This document shows, piece after piece, positions 13,339 through 20,182 of a stretch of 20,182 nucleotides of DNA. This stretch comes from JBGPHT01 sp041484525 (GTDB lineage: Bacteria > Acidobacteriota > Terriglobia > Bryobacterales > Bryobacteraceae). The DNA lies in the NCBI GenBank assembly GCA_041484525.1, contig JBGPHT010000138.1, forward strand, positions 1-20,182, written 5' to 3'. The translations under genes and the position numbers were made by a program. Below the pieces are notes generated by a model that saw nothing but the letters and a program-made list of their open reading frames with translations, had not been told where the DNA came from and ran no database searches. How positions within the stretch are numbered: position 1 is the stretch's first letter; each line of letters begins with the position of its first letter.

Positions 13339-14877
13339 ATGCGAATGACGCGACGCACCGCCCTAGGCGCGCTGGCGGGAGCGCCTGCTCTTTTGCTCCC
13401 GCGCAAATCGGCGGCGCAGGACGATTTGCCGGAGATCGAAAAAGGGCCGTTCACCGGGACCAAAGAATCGCTCGAACATTACGCGATTCCCGAATGGTTC
13501 CGCGATGCGAAATTCGGCATGTGGGCTCATTGGGGGCCGCAATCGGGTGTGGAGGCTGGCGACTGGTACGCGCGCAACATGTACATCGAAACGCAGGCGC
13601 AGTACAAGTATCACGTGGAGCACTACGGGCATCCGTCGAAAGTCGGATACAAGGACTTGTGTCCGCAGTGGAAGGGCGATCAGTTCGATCCCGACCACCT
13701 GATGCAGCTCTACAAGAAAGCCGGCGCGAAATACTTCATGACCATGGGGGTGCACCACGACAATTTCGACTTGTGGAATTCCAAACACCAGCCGCACTGG
13801 AACGCGGTGGCCATGGGGCCAAAGAAGGACGTCGTGGGGCTGTGGCGGAAGGCGGCGCAGAAGCACGGGCTGAAGTTCGCTGTCAGCGAGCATCTGTCGA
13901 ACAGCTACAACTGGCTGGCGGTTTCACACGGTGCCGACAAGAGCGGGCCGATGGCGGGCGTGCCCTACGACGGCAACGATCCGGCTTATGCGGAACTCTA
14001 TCATCCGTTTCCGAAGGGGCAGCCGATTCCCGCGCAGGCCATGAGCCGGGACGTGCCGCCGGCGTGGAAGCGGCAGTGGTTCCTCCGCATCAAAGACGTG
14101 ATCGACAACTATCAGCCCGACCTGCTTTACACCGACGGAGGCATTCCGTTCCAGGAGATCGGCTACAAGCTGGTCTCCCACTACTACAACACGATCGCGA
14201 AGGCGCATCGCGGCGCGGTGGAAGGGATCTTCACCAGCAAGACGCCGAAGGATTGCGAGACGGGGACGTGCGCGCTCGATATCGAGCGCGGGGTGGCGGA
14301 CGACATCATGCCCAATCCGTGGCAGACGGATACCTGTATCGGCAATTGGCACTACAAGCGCGACATCAAATACAAGACGCCAAAGACCGTGGTCGACATG
14401 CTGTGCGACATCGTCAGCCGGAACGGAAATCTGATGCTCAACATCCCGCTGCCCAACAGCGGCGCGCCCGATGCCGAGGAACTGGCAGTGGTGGAGGGGA
14501 TCGCGAAGTGGATGACGGTGAACAGCGACGGGATCTACGGCACCCGTCCGTGGAAGGTCTCGGGCAATGGCGCGGCGAAATCGGCGGACCAGAAATTCAA
14601 CGAGCGCAACCGTAAGGATCTCACGCCCAGCGACGTTCGCTTCACCACGAAGGGCGGCGCGCTGTACGCGTTCGTTATGGGCTGGCCGGAGACCGAGGCG
14701 GCGATCCCGATGCTGGGGCTCGGCGGCAAGAACGATGTGGGGAAGATCCAGAGCGTGGAGCTGCTGGGCCATCGCGGCAAGCTGAAATTCACACAGGACG
14801 AGCAATCGCTGCGGGTGCAGTTGCCGCCGGAAAAGCCGTGCGAGCACGCGATCGCGTTGAAGATCGCCGGCGCGTGA
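13339..14877 (+). CDS. Tat-exported alpha-L-fucosidase (GH29)
   Basis: GH29 enzymes are retaining alpha-L-fucosidases that cut terminal fucose from glycans. The 512-residue product starts at ATG 13339 with GGAGG 5 nt upstream; an ATG at 13345 is also possible. The N-terminus MRMTRRTALGALAGAPALLL is a twin-arginine signal. The catalytic barrel shows WFRDAKFGMWAHWGP (53-67), GVHHDNFDLWNSK (137-149), the probable nucleophile Asp266 in DLLYTDGG, and DMLCDIVSRNGNLMLNIPLP, a GH29 hallmark. A C-terminal beta domain follows the barrel. Export of a folded enzyme suggests scavenging of fucosylated plant, fungal or microbial polymers. It is one base from the copper amine oxidase gene, so they are surely cotranscribed. 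Fucose catabolism genes are not in view. Confidence 0.93.
   Translation: MRMTRRTALGALAGAPALLLPRKSAAQDDLPEIEKGPFTGTKESLEHYAIPEWFRDAKFGMWAHWGPQSGVEAGDWYARNMYIETQAQYKYHVEHYGHPSKVGYKDLCPQWKGDQFDPDHLMQLYKKAGAKYFMTMGVHHDNFDLWNSKHQPHWNAVAMGPKKDVVGLWRKAAQKHGLKFAVSEHLSNSYNWLAVSHGADKSGPMAGVPYDGNDPAYAELYHPFPKGQPIPAQAMSRDVPPAWKRQWFLRIKDVIDNYQPDLLYTDGGIPFQEIGYKLVSHYYNTIAKAHRGAVEGIFTSKTPKDCETGTCALDIERGVADDIMPNPWQTDTCIGNWHYKRDIKYKTPKTVVDMLCDIVSRNGNLMLNIPLPNSGAPDAEELAVVEGIAKWMTVNSDGIYGTRPWKVSGNGAAKSADQKFNERNRKDLTPSDVRFTTKGGALYAFVMGWPETEAAIPMLGLGGKNDVGKIQSVELLGHRGKLKFTQDEQSLRVQLPPEKPCEHAIALKIAGA
14271..14290. repeat. Perfect 20-bp palindrome inside the GH29 gene
   Basis: The ten bases cgcgctcgat (14271-14280) are followed immediately by their exact reverse complement. 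It lies in coding sequence for ALDIERG. It may be a chance product of GC-rich codons, or a hairpin or protein-binding site. Confidence 0.5.
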
Positions 14878-14878
14878 G

Positions 14879-16792
14879 ATGCGACGGACCCCTTTCCATC
14901 TCGCCGCAGTAGTGGTGATGGCCTGCGGGCTGATGGCGGGCGCGCCGCACCCGCTGGCGCCCTTGACGGCGGACGAGATCCGCGAGGCAGCGCGTCTTTT
15001 CAAGAGCTCCGGCCGCTTTCCAGCCGGCGCGCGGTTCAGCATTCTGACGCTGGACGAGCCGGCGAAGGAATTGGTGCTGCGCGGCCTCGAAACGCCGCGG
15101 CGCGCCTTCGCGGTGATTTATGACGGGCGGTCGAACCGCACCATCGAGGCGGTGGCAAACCTATCGAGCCGCCGCATCGATAGCTGGAAGGAAGTGCCGA
15201 ACGCGCAACCGCAAGTGGACCAGGAGGACTCGGCGCTGGCGGACAACGTCGTGCGCTCGGACCCGCGCTGGCAGCGGGCGTTGCGCGCGCGGGGCGTGCG
15301 GAATCCGAACCGCGTGCTCACCATAGCCTGGACCGCCGGGAATTTCGGACTCCCGGGAACCGAGCGCGCGCGCATCGTGCGGGTACTGGCGTTCGACGGG
15401 TCGGCGGGCGAAAACTACTTTGCGCATCCGGTCGAAGGGCTGGCGGCGCATGTCAACCTGACCACCCGGCAGGTGATCGACTTCCTGGATACGGACCGCG
15501 ACGCGCCCGTGTCGCGCGAGAATTTCGATCTCGACGCGCGCTCGACGGCGCCCCAGCGGGCGGCTCCGGCGGCGCTCACGATCGTACAGCCGAATGGCCC
15601 CGGGTTCCAGATCGACGCCGGCGAGGTCCGCTGGCAGAAGTGGCGCTTCCGCTACGCGCTGCATCCGCGCGAGGGCGTGGTGCTCTATACGGCGGGGTAT
15701 GAAGACGGCGGGCGCGTGCGGCCGATTCTCTATCGCGGGTCGCTTTCGGAAATGGTGGTGCCTTACGGCGATCCGGGCGAGGCATGGTTCTTCCGCAATA
15801 GCTTCGACGCGGGGGAACTGGGGCTGGGCGTGCTGGCGAGCTCGCTGCGGGCGGGCGCGGATTGCCCGGCCAACTGCTCGCTGTACGACGCCGTGGTAGC
15901 CGAGAGCACGGGCGAGCCGCGCACCATCCCGCGCGCGATCGCGCTCTACGAACGCGATGCGGGCGTGGCGTGGAAGCACGGCGACAACACGCGGCGCGCG
16001 CGCGAGTTGGTGCTCTCGTACTTCAGCGAGGCGGGCAATTATGAGTACGGGTTCGACTGGATTTTTCACCAGGATGGCGTGCTCGAAATGCACGTGGCGC
16101 TCACCGGCATCATGGCGGTGAAGGGCACGGCCGGCGGTGCGCACGACCCGTACGGCCACATGGTGGCGAAGAATATCGTGGCGCCGCATCATCAGCACTT
16201 CTTCACATTCCGCTTGGACATGGACGTGGACGGCGCGCCCGGAAACCGCGTAGTAGAGATGAACAGCGCGGCGGCTCCGGCGGGTCCGCGAAACCCGTAT
16301 GGCGGCGCATTCGTGATGGAGGAGACGCCGCTGCGCACGGAGCGCGAGGCGCAGCGCAAGATGAATCTGGAGACGGGCCGGCGGTGGATTGTGGAGAGCA
16401 CGTCGGCGAAGAACGCGCTGGGACACCCCACGGGGTACGCACTGCTGCCGGGGGAGAATGCGGTGCCGTTCGCGCTGCCCGATTCGTGGGTGCGGAAGCG
16501 CGCGGGCTTCCTGAGCGCGCACGTTTGGGTGACGCCCTACCGCGCGTCCGAGAGGTATGCAGGCGGCGATTATCCGAACCAGAGCACGGGCAGCGACGGC
16601 CTTTCGAAGTGGGCTTCGGAGAACCGGCCGATCGATAACCAGGACGTGGTGCTGTGGTACACGATGGGGATCACGCACAATCCGCGCCCGGAAGACTGGC
16701 CGGTGATGCCGGTGCACTCCGCCGGATTCAAACTGGTGCCGTGGGGATTCTTCGCGAAGAATCCGGTGCTGGATCTGCCGTTGGGAAGGTGA
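14879..16792 (+). CDS. Secreted copper-containing (TPQ) primary amine oxidase
   Basis: Copper amine oxidases deaminate primary amines to aldehyde, ammonia and H2O2, using Cu(II) and a self-made topaquinone. The 637-residue product has a Sec-type signal (MRRTPFHLAAVVVMACGLMAGA), N2/N3-like domains to about residue 205, and the catalytic beta-sandwich. Key residues are all present: catalytic base Asp310 in NSFDAGELGLG, TPQ precursor Tyr388 in GNYEYGFDW, copper ligands His438 and His440 in HHQHFFTFRLD, and His600 in THNPRPEDWPVMP. It should be an active periplasmic or extracellular enzyme. The amine used (tyramine, phenethylamine or a polyamine) cannot be told. The ATG is one base after the GH29 stop, a tight coupling of unrelated activities. 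The 13-bp gap to the convergent phosphatase holds no terminator. Confidence 0.94.
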   Translation: MRRTPFHLAAVVVMACGLMAGAPHPLAPLTADEIREAARLFKSSGRFPAGARFSILTLDEPAKELVLRGLETPRRAFAVIYDGRSNRTIEAVANLSSRRIDSWKEVPNAQPQVDQEDSALADNVVRSDPRWQRALRARGVRNPNRVLTIAWTAGNFGLPGTERARIVRVLAFDGSAGENYFAHPVEGLAAHVNLTTRQVIDFLDTDRDAPVSRENFDLDARSTAPQRAAPAALTIVQPNGPGFQIDAGEVRWQKWRFRYALHPREGVVLYTAGYEDGGRVRPILYRGSLSEMVVPYGDPGEAWFFRNSFDAGELGLGVLASSLRAGADCPANCSLYDAVVAESTGEPRTIPRAIALYERDAGVAWKHGDNTRRARELVLSYFSEAGNYEYGFDWIFHQDGVLEMHVALTGIMAVKGTAGGAHDPYGHMVAKNIVAPHHQHFFTFRLDMDVDGAPGNRVVEMNSAAAPAGPRNPYGGAFVMEETPLRTEREAQRKMNLETGRRWIVESTSAKNALGHPTGYALLPGENAVPFALPDSWVRKRAGFLSAHVWVTPYRASERYAGGDYPNQSTGSDGLSKWASENRPIDNQDVVLWYTMGITHNPRPEDWPVMPVHSAGFKLVPWGFFAKNPVLDLPLGR

Positions 16793-16805
16793 TCGGGCGC
16801 TGATC

Positions 16806-17828
16806 CTATTGCTTCCCGCCAGCCTGCGAAGCCTGGGTTTGGATCAACCGGTCGATCGGCGAGGGTTGCGGATCGAGTGCGGCGCAGGCTTTCAAGTACG
16901 CAACGACATCGCCGCCATCCATGGGAAGTTCCAGCCGCTTGCCGCGGTGGATGGCGTAATATTTCGTGCCTTCGACGATCAGGGCGGCGGCCGGTCCGCC
17001 GATCGCCTTCGACATACCGACGTCGATCGCGATCACCTTGCCGCCGAGCCGCGGAATCACCGCGGGCTGGATGGTGTGGCCAATCACAATATGGCGGACG
17101 CCGAAGGATTTCAACACCTGGTTCACCTGTTCCTCGAGCGCCGGAGACTCCGGCAGATCGGCCAGGCCGCGGTACCAAAGCGGGCCGTCGGGGTCCACGA
17201 TCATCCCATTGTCGAGCTTGCTGAAGTCCAGCAGCTCGTCGCGTATTTCGTTGTTGATGTCTTTCAGCGAACTCTGCGCGTACTTGGGGCTGATGCCGCC
17301 ATGCAGGAAGATCAGGTCGTTGATGCGGACGATCGCGTTGTGCTGCCGCAGCCATTTGCCGTACCTGCCCTCGGGTTCGAACGCCTGCCGCTGGTCGCGC
17401 CAGCCCACCGGGTGGCCTGGCATATCTTTCGAATTCGGCTTGCGGTAGGAAGCAAACTCCGCGTCCGAGGCGTAGCGCAGATCCCCGTACATGTTCATCG
17501 TCTCGTGATTGCCGAGGAGCGCGTGGATGCGGCCGCCGGCCTTCTTCGCCTGAGGCTCGAGCTCCATAAGCAGGTCCATCACCTTGCGGGAATCGGGACC
17601 GCGGTCGGGGATGTCGCCGACCTGCACCAGGTGCGTCTTGCCGCCGGACCAGTGCATCGACTGATCGATCGTCTCGGCCGCGCGCAGGATGCTGACGAAC
17701 TGCTCGTAATCGCCGTGGACATCGCCGACGGCGACAATGCGCGGCACGTTTGGAAACGTGTCCTGGCCGAGGAGCGGCAGCGCCACTACGGCCGCCAGGA
17801 GCACGGGGAATATGCGGCGCGTCCACAT
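16806..17828 (-). CDS. Exported calcineurin-like metallophosphoesterase (Shewanella-like protein phosphatase type)
   Basis: This 340-residue enzyme carries a Sec signal (1-22, ending LPLLGQD) and the full set of PPP/metallophosphoesterase motifs: GDVHGDY (35-41), GDIPDRG (71-77), GNHE (106-109), LHGGISP and VIGHT. Together these bind two metal ions and the phosphate. GDIPDRG in place of the GDYVDRG of eukaryotic PPPs, with the LHGG and IGH spacing, fits the bacterial Shewanella-like phosphatase group, which can dephosphorylate Tyr or Ser/Thr peptides. It should work in the periplasm, so it is not an obvious partner for the cytoplasmic kinase domain at 142-1743. No clear Shine-Dalgarno precedes the ATG. 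It diverges from the NHL gene across 98 bp. Confidence 0.9.
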   Translation of the reverse strand: MWTRRIFPVLLAAVVALPLLGQDTFPNVPRIVAVGDVHGDYEQFVSILRAAETIDQSMHWSGGKTHLVQVGDIPDRGPDSRKVMDLLMELEPQAKKAGGRIHALLGNHETMNMYGDLRYASDAEFASYRKPNSKDMPGHPVGWRDQRQAFEPEGRYGKWLRQHNAIVRINDLIFLHGGISPKYAQSSLKDINNEIRDELLDFSKLDNGMIVDPDGPLWYRGLADLPESPALEEQVNQVLKSFGVRHIVIGHTIQPAVIPRLGGKVIAIDVGMSKAIGGPAAALIVEGTKYYAIHRGKRLELPMDGGDVVAYLKACAALDPQPSPIDRLIQTQASQAGGKQ

Positions 17829-17926
17829 GAGCGTACGATATCAGCTTATGCCGAATGGCTGGCCAGACGCTACTTGAACCGCGGGCGGGACGCGGTGTGC
17901 AGTATACTTCCTGACAAGGCACTCCG

Positions 17927-18961
17927 ATGAATAATTCAACGCGACGCAGATTCCTTCAAGCCGCGGCGATCGCTCCGGCCATCCTGCGGGCCGACGACAA
18001 GGCCGGCGCCAAGCGGCCGGTCGTGGGCTCCGGCGATCACACCTACGAGGTCTTTCACGACTGGGGCGAACTGCCGGCCAACATCCAATACGGCAACACG
18101 CACGGCGTGGTGGAGGATTCGCAAGGGCGCATCTACGTCCACCACACGGTGAACGCGGCCAGCGAGAGCTTCGATTCCATGGTGGTGTTCGATGCCAAGG
18201 GAAAGTTCATCAAGTCGTGGGGCGCAGTGTTCAAGGGGGGCGCGCACGGGCTGCACATCCGGAAAGAGGGGAGCACCGAATTCCTCTACCTGTGCGACAC
18301 AAGGCGCGGACTTGTCGTGAAGGTGACGCTGGATGGCGAAGAAGTTTTCAGTTTTGGCTATCCGGACCACTCGGACGCGTATAAACCCGGGCCGGACGGC
18401 AAGAAACTGAAGTATAGCCCCACCAACCTGGCGGTCGCGCCGAACGGCGATCTCTACGTCGGCGACGGCTACGGGTCAAGCTTCATCAACCAGTACAGCT
18501 CCAAAGGCGAGTACATCCGCACTTTCGGCGGCAAGGGCAAGGAGCCCGGACAACTGGATTGCCCGCACGGAATCATCATTGATACGCGCGGCGCGGAGCC
18601 GGTGCTGACGGTGGCGGATCGTACTAACAACCGGATCCAGCGGTTCACGCTCGATGGCAAGCATATCGAATTCGTCTCCGGCACCAATCTGCCGTGCCAC
18701 TTCAACTTCTTCAAGAACGGCGACGTGGTGATTCCCGACCTGGGCGCGCGCGTGACGTTGATGGATCGGAATAACAAGGTGATCGAGCACCTGGGCGACG
18801 ATTCGGAGACCAAGTGGCGCTCGACGCGAACCATGACGCGCGATCATTTCACGCCAGGCAAATTCGTGGCCCCGCACGGCGCGTGTTTCGATCGTGAGGG
18901 TAATATCTTCGTGGTGGAGTGGGTGGAAGTGGGGCGCGTCACCAAGTTGCAGAAGGTGTGA
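17927..18961 (+). CDS. Tat-exported NHL-repeat beta-propeller protein
   Basis: This 344-residue protein opens with a twin-arginine signal (MNNSTRRRFLQAAAIAPAIL). NHL-type blades follow, each with a G/D-x-x-YV-type strand: THGVVEDSQGRIYVHH, LHIRKEGSTEFLYLCDTRRGLVVKVTLDG, LAVAPNGDLYVGDGYGSSFINQYSSKG, GIIIDTRGAEPVLTVADRTNNRIQRF and APHGACFDREGNIFVVEW. This is a six-bladed propeller like those of peptidylglycine-lyase or gluconolactonase-like proteins. Such propellers are abundant in Solibacter-like bacteria and mostly lack assigned reactions. I see conserved His and Asp residues between blades but no diagnostic catalytic set. AAGG 7 nt before the ATG is a weak ribosome binding site. TATACT (17903-17908) is a possible -10 without a good -35. 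Confidence 0.85.
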   Translation: MNNSTRRRFLQAAAIAPAILRADDKAGAKRPVVGSGDHTYEVFHDWGELPANIQYGNTHGVVEDSQGRIYVHHTVNAASESFDSMVVFDAKGKFIKSWGAVFKGGAHGLHIRKEGSTEFLYLCDTRRGLVVKVTLDGEEVFSFGYPDHSDAYKPGPDGKKLKYSPTNLAVAPNGDLYVGDGYGSSFINQYSSKGEYIRTFGGKGKEPGQLDCPHGIIIDTRGAEPVLTVADRTNNRIQRFTLDGKHIEFVSGTNLPCHFNFFKNGDVVIPDLGARVTLMDRNNKVIEHLGDDSETKWRSTRTMTRDHFTPGKFVAPHGACFDREGNIFVVEWVEVGRVTKLQKV

Positions 18962-19037
18962 AGTGGCCTAGCAGGAGCGGTGAGCGAAGAGCACGCCACG
19001 AGCTACTGACCGTCTGACGCGGCGACCGACTTTCTAG

Positions 19038-20003
19038 ATGCTTCGCATACTCAGCTCAGATCTGTGGTCAGAGATTGGCCGCCTAACAAAACGCCGCGGC
19101 GTACGACGCGCGGCTGTCGCTTACGTCTCGACCGACGTCCCAGTTGCTTTCCGGGTTGGTGACAAATTAATTGTCAATGCGTCAGACGATGCAATTCGAG
19201 CTGGACAGACCAGTGCAGCGGTATTGAGTGCCGCTTTCTCTCAAGGCGCAGCGCTCTTCAGCAATCCGAATCTCCATGCAAAGGTTCTCGTTGTAGGCGG
19301 AGTTGCCGTGGTCAGTTCAGCAAATCTGTCGCAATCTTCACGAGAGGTGCTACACGAAATCGGAATTGTTACGGATGATCCGGAAATCGTAGGCGGCGCA
19401 ACTCAGTTTGTCGAGCAGTTGGCGCAGGAGTCCATCAGAATGGACGCGTCGTTCATAGAGCGGATCCGGGCAATCCCAGTGGTCCGACGCCGTCACGTGG
19501 GTACGAAGGGTCGCCAAAAGCGGGTTCACGTCCGTGGCGGTAGGACCTGGATCCTCGGACTCTCCGAGGATCCTGTGTACCCCGGCAAGCAAGAGGAGGT
19601 TGAGCGCATCAACGAGTCCGTCACTAGCGAAGCTGAGAGGGGAGAGGAAGTGGATTGGTTCTGGTGGTCCGGTAAGAGATCACGGTTTCTCCATCTGGCC
19701 AAGGTCGGCGACCGAATCATTTCACTGTATCGGCCTCGACAATCTGACAAATCGACCCGCACTGTGAGAGTATATCGCCACTGCGTGATCAAACGTATTT
19801 TCCGTGAGCGCGGCTGCTCGGCGACAACGTACCACATCGCCTCGCGATCAGATGCGGAGAAAACGCGTCTTAGCTGGAGTCGATTCTTGGTCCTCGCGAA
19901 GAAGGCAGGGGTGCGGGGCAGGTTCAGCGTCGACTCCGCGCGAGAGATTCCATCTGAGCAGTCCACGGCACTGCATACGTTGTGGGGGCAGCTCGGCCAA
20001 TGA
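19038..20003 (+). CDS. Phospholipase-D-like nuclease domain fused to an unrecognised C-terminal domain
   Basis: The 321-residue product starts at ATG 19038 with no clear Shine-Dalgarno. Residues 1-125 or so fit the PLD/Nuc phosphodiesterase fold: AAVAYVS near 25-31, and NLHAKVLVVGGVAVVSSANLS (78-98) with His80, Lys82, Ser93/94 and Asn96, then EVLHEIGIVTDDP. Only one HxK motif is present, and the usual Asp after Lys is Gly, so it would have to work as a dimer, like Nuc or the BfiI nuclease, or be degenerate. A basic linker follows (149-167). Residues 168-321 form a second domain with WFWWSGKRSRFLHLAKVGDRIISLYRP, which recalls PUA/EVE-type nucleic-acid binding folds but is not a firm match. GC is visibly lower than its neighbours (about 45% in 19141-19200, hand count), which suggests acquisition by transfer. 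Defence or DNA processing is a guess. Confidence 0.7.
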   Translation: MLRILSSDLWSEIGRLTKRRGVRRAAVAYVSTDVPVAFRVGDKLIVNASDDAIRAGQTSAAVLSAAFSQGAALFSNPNLHAKVLVVGGVAVVSSANLSQSSREVLHEIGIVTDDPEIVGGATQFVEQLAQESIRMDASFIERIRAIPVVRRRHVGTKGRQKRVHVRGGRTWILGLSEDPVYPGKQEEVERINESVTSEAERGEEVDWFWWSGKRSRFLHLAKVGDRIISLYRPRQSDKSTRTVRVYRHCVIKRIFRERGCSATTYHIASRSDAEKTRLSWSRFLVLAKKAGVRGRFSVDSAREIPSEQSTALHTLWGQLGQ

Positions 20004-20182
20004 CCCGAATTCAGCGGTGAGTAATCCGATGGACGAGAGGACCTCTAGCAGCCTGTGGTAAAGGTGGGTTTTTCTGAGCGAAGACCTTCGAAAAACGCGC
20101 ACGAGGGGAGATGACTAAGTAACGTCACCACTCGTCAAAAGGTTACCGCTCGCTGCCGTCGTGCGATGTTAATTCCGAGGCC
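20004..20182. other. Right-edge stretch without a supported gene
   Basis: No frame here reads as a convincing protein. A 14-codon GTG-started frame (20017 on) is too short to judge. The segment around 20048-20080 (tagcagcctgtggtaaaggt) resembles the start of an insertion-sequence end in general style, but no matching inverted copy is visible in the window. GC is lower than in the chromosome to the left. The beginning of the next gene or element may lie just past the edge. Confidence 0.3.

Noticed and set aside
13924..15042. 372-codon minus-strand open frame opposite GH29
   Set aside because: Shadow frame; GH29 motifs run through the whole opposite strand.
15161..16717. 518-codon minus-strand open frame opposite the copper amine oxidase
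   Set aside because: Arg/His/Ala/Val-rich shadow. The plus strand carries all amine oxidase active-site motifs.
16570..17922. 450-codon minus-strand frame across the phosphatase gene
   Set aside because: Overlaps the metallophosphoesterase in another frame and the end of the amine oxidase. No family pattern.
1..20182. CRISPR arrays, tRNA or rRNA genes
   Set aside because: Reading both strands, I saw no regularly spaced repeats, no cloverleaf-like segments with a T-arm consensus and no rRNA-like stretches. A covariance-model scan was not possible.

Overview
The window is about 20 kb of high-GC bacterial chromosome with no rRNA, tRNA, CRISPR array or complete mobile element that I can see. 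Gene content suggests a soil Acidobacterium of the Solibacter/Bryobacter type. The reasons are a membrane-anchored PknB-like kinase, a relic of the large FtsX/MacB-like permease family that is expanded in Acidobacteria, Tat-exported GH29 and NHL proteins, and a secreted copper amine oxidase. This placement is inferred from gene content, not from a database match.

Layout. Positions 142-1849 (minus) hold a Ser/Thr kinase with six predicted membrane segments, preceded by an uncatalogued 28-residue membrane peptide with a strong Shine-Dalgarno. Positions 2104-3505 (plus) hold ribosome recycling factor and a TrmJ-like SPOUT methyltransferase, separated by a GC-rich hairpin. Positions 3435-8082 (minus) hold, in order of transcription, a coiled-coil protein, a BamA-like protein with POTRA domains but no barrel, a secreted alpha/beta-hydrolase, and a polytopic membrane protein ending in an SRPBCC domain. 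Its 3' end overlaps the methyltransferase gene by 71 bp.

Positions 8132-9257 are a small accessory patch. It holds an orphan hypothetical protein and a DUF433/DUF5615 toxin-antitoxin-like pair whose toxin gene carries an apparent one-base frameshift. Positions 9315-12701 (plus) are a compact lipoate/2-oxoacid dehydrogenase cluster: E3 (lpdA), octanoyltransferase (lipB) and a lipoyl E2. LipB starts lipoylation, E2 carries the lipoyl group and E3 reoxidises it. E1 and lipA are not here.

Positions 12709-13247 (minus) look like a deletion scar that joins the first third of an ECF sigma factor to the last third of an FtsX/MacB-like permease. Positions 13339-16792 (plus) are an export operon of a Tat-signal GH29 alpha-L-fucosidase and a copper/TPQ amine oxidase, one base apart. 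Positions 16806-18961 hold a secreted Shewanella-like protein phosphatase (minus) and a divergent Tat-exported NHL beta-propeller (plus).

The right end, from about 18962, has visibly lower GC. It carries a lone gene with a phospholipase-D-type nuclease motif joined to an unrecognised C-terminal domain, the best candidate here for an undescribed, possibly defence-related, activity. The last 179 bases contain no gene I can support.
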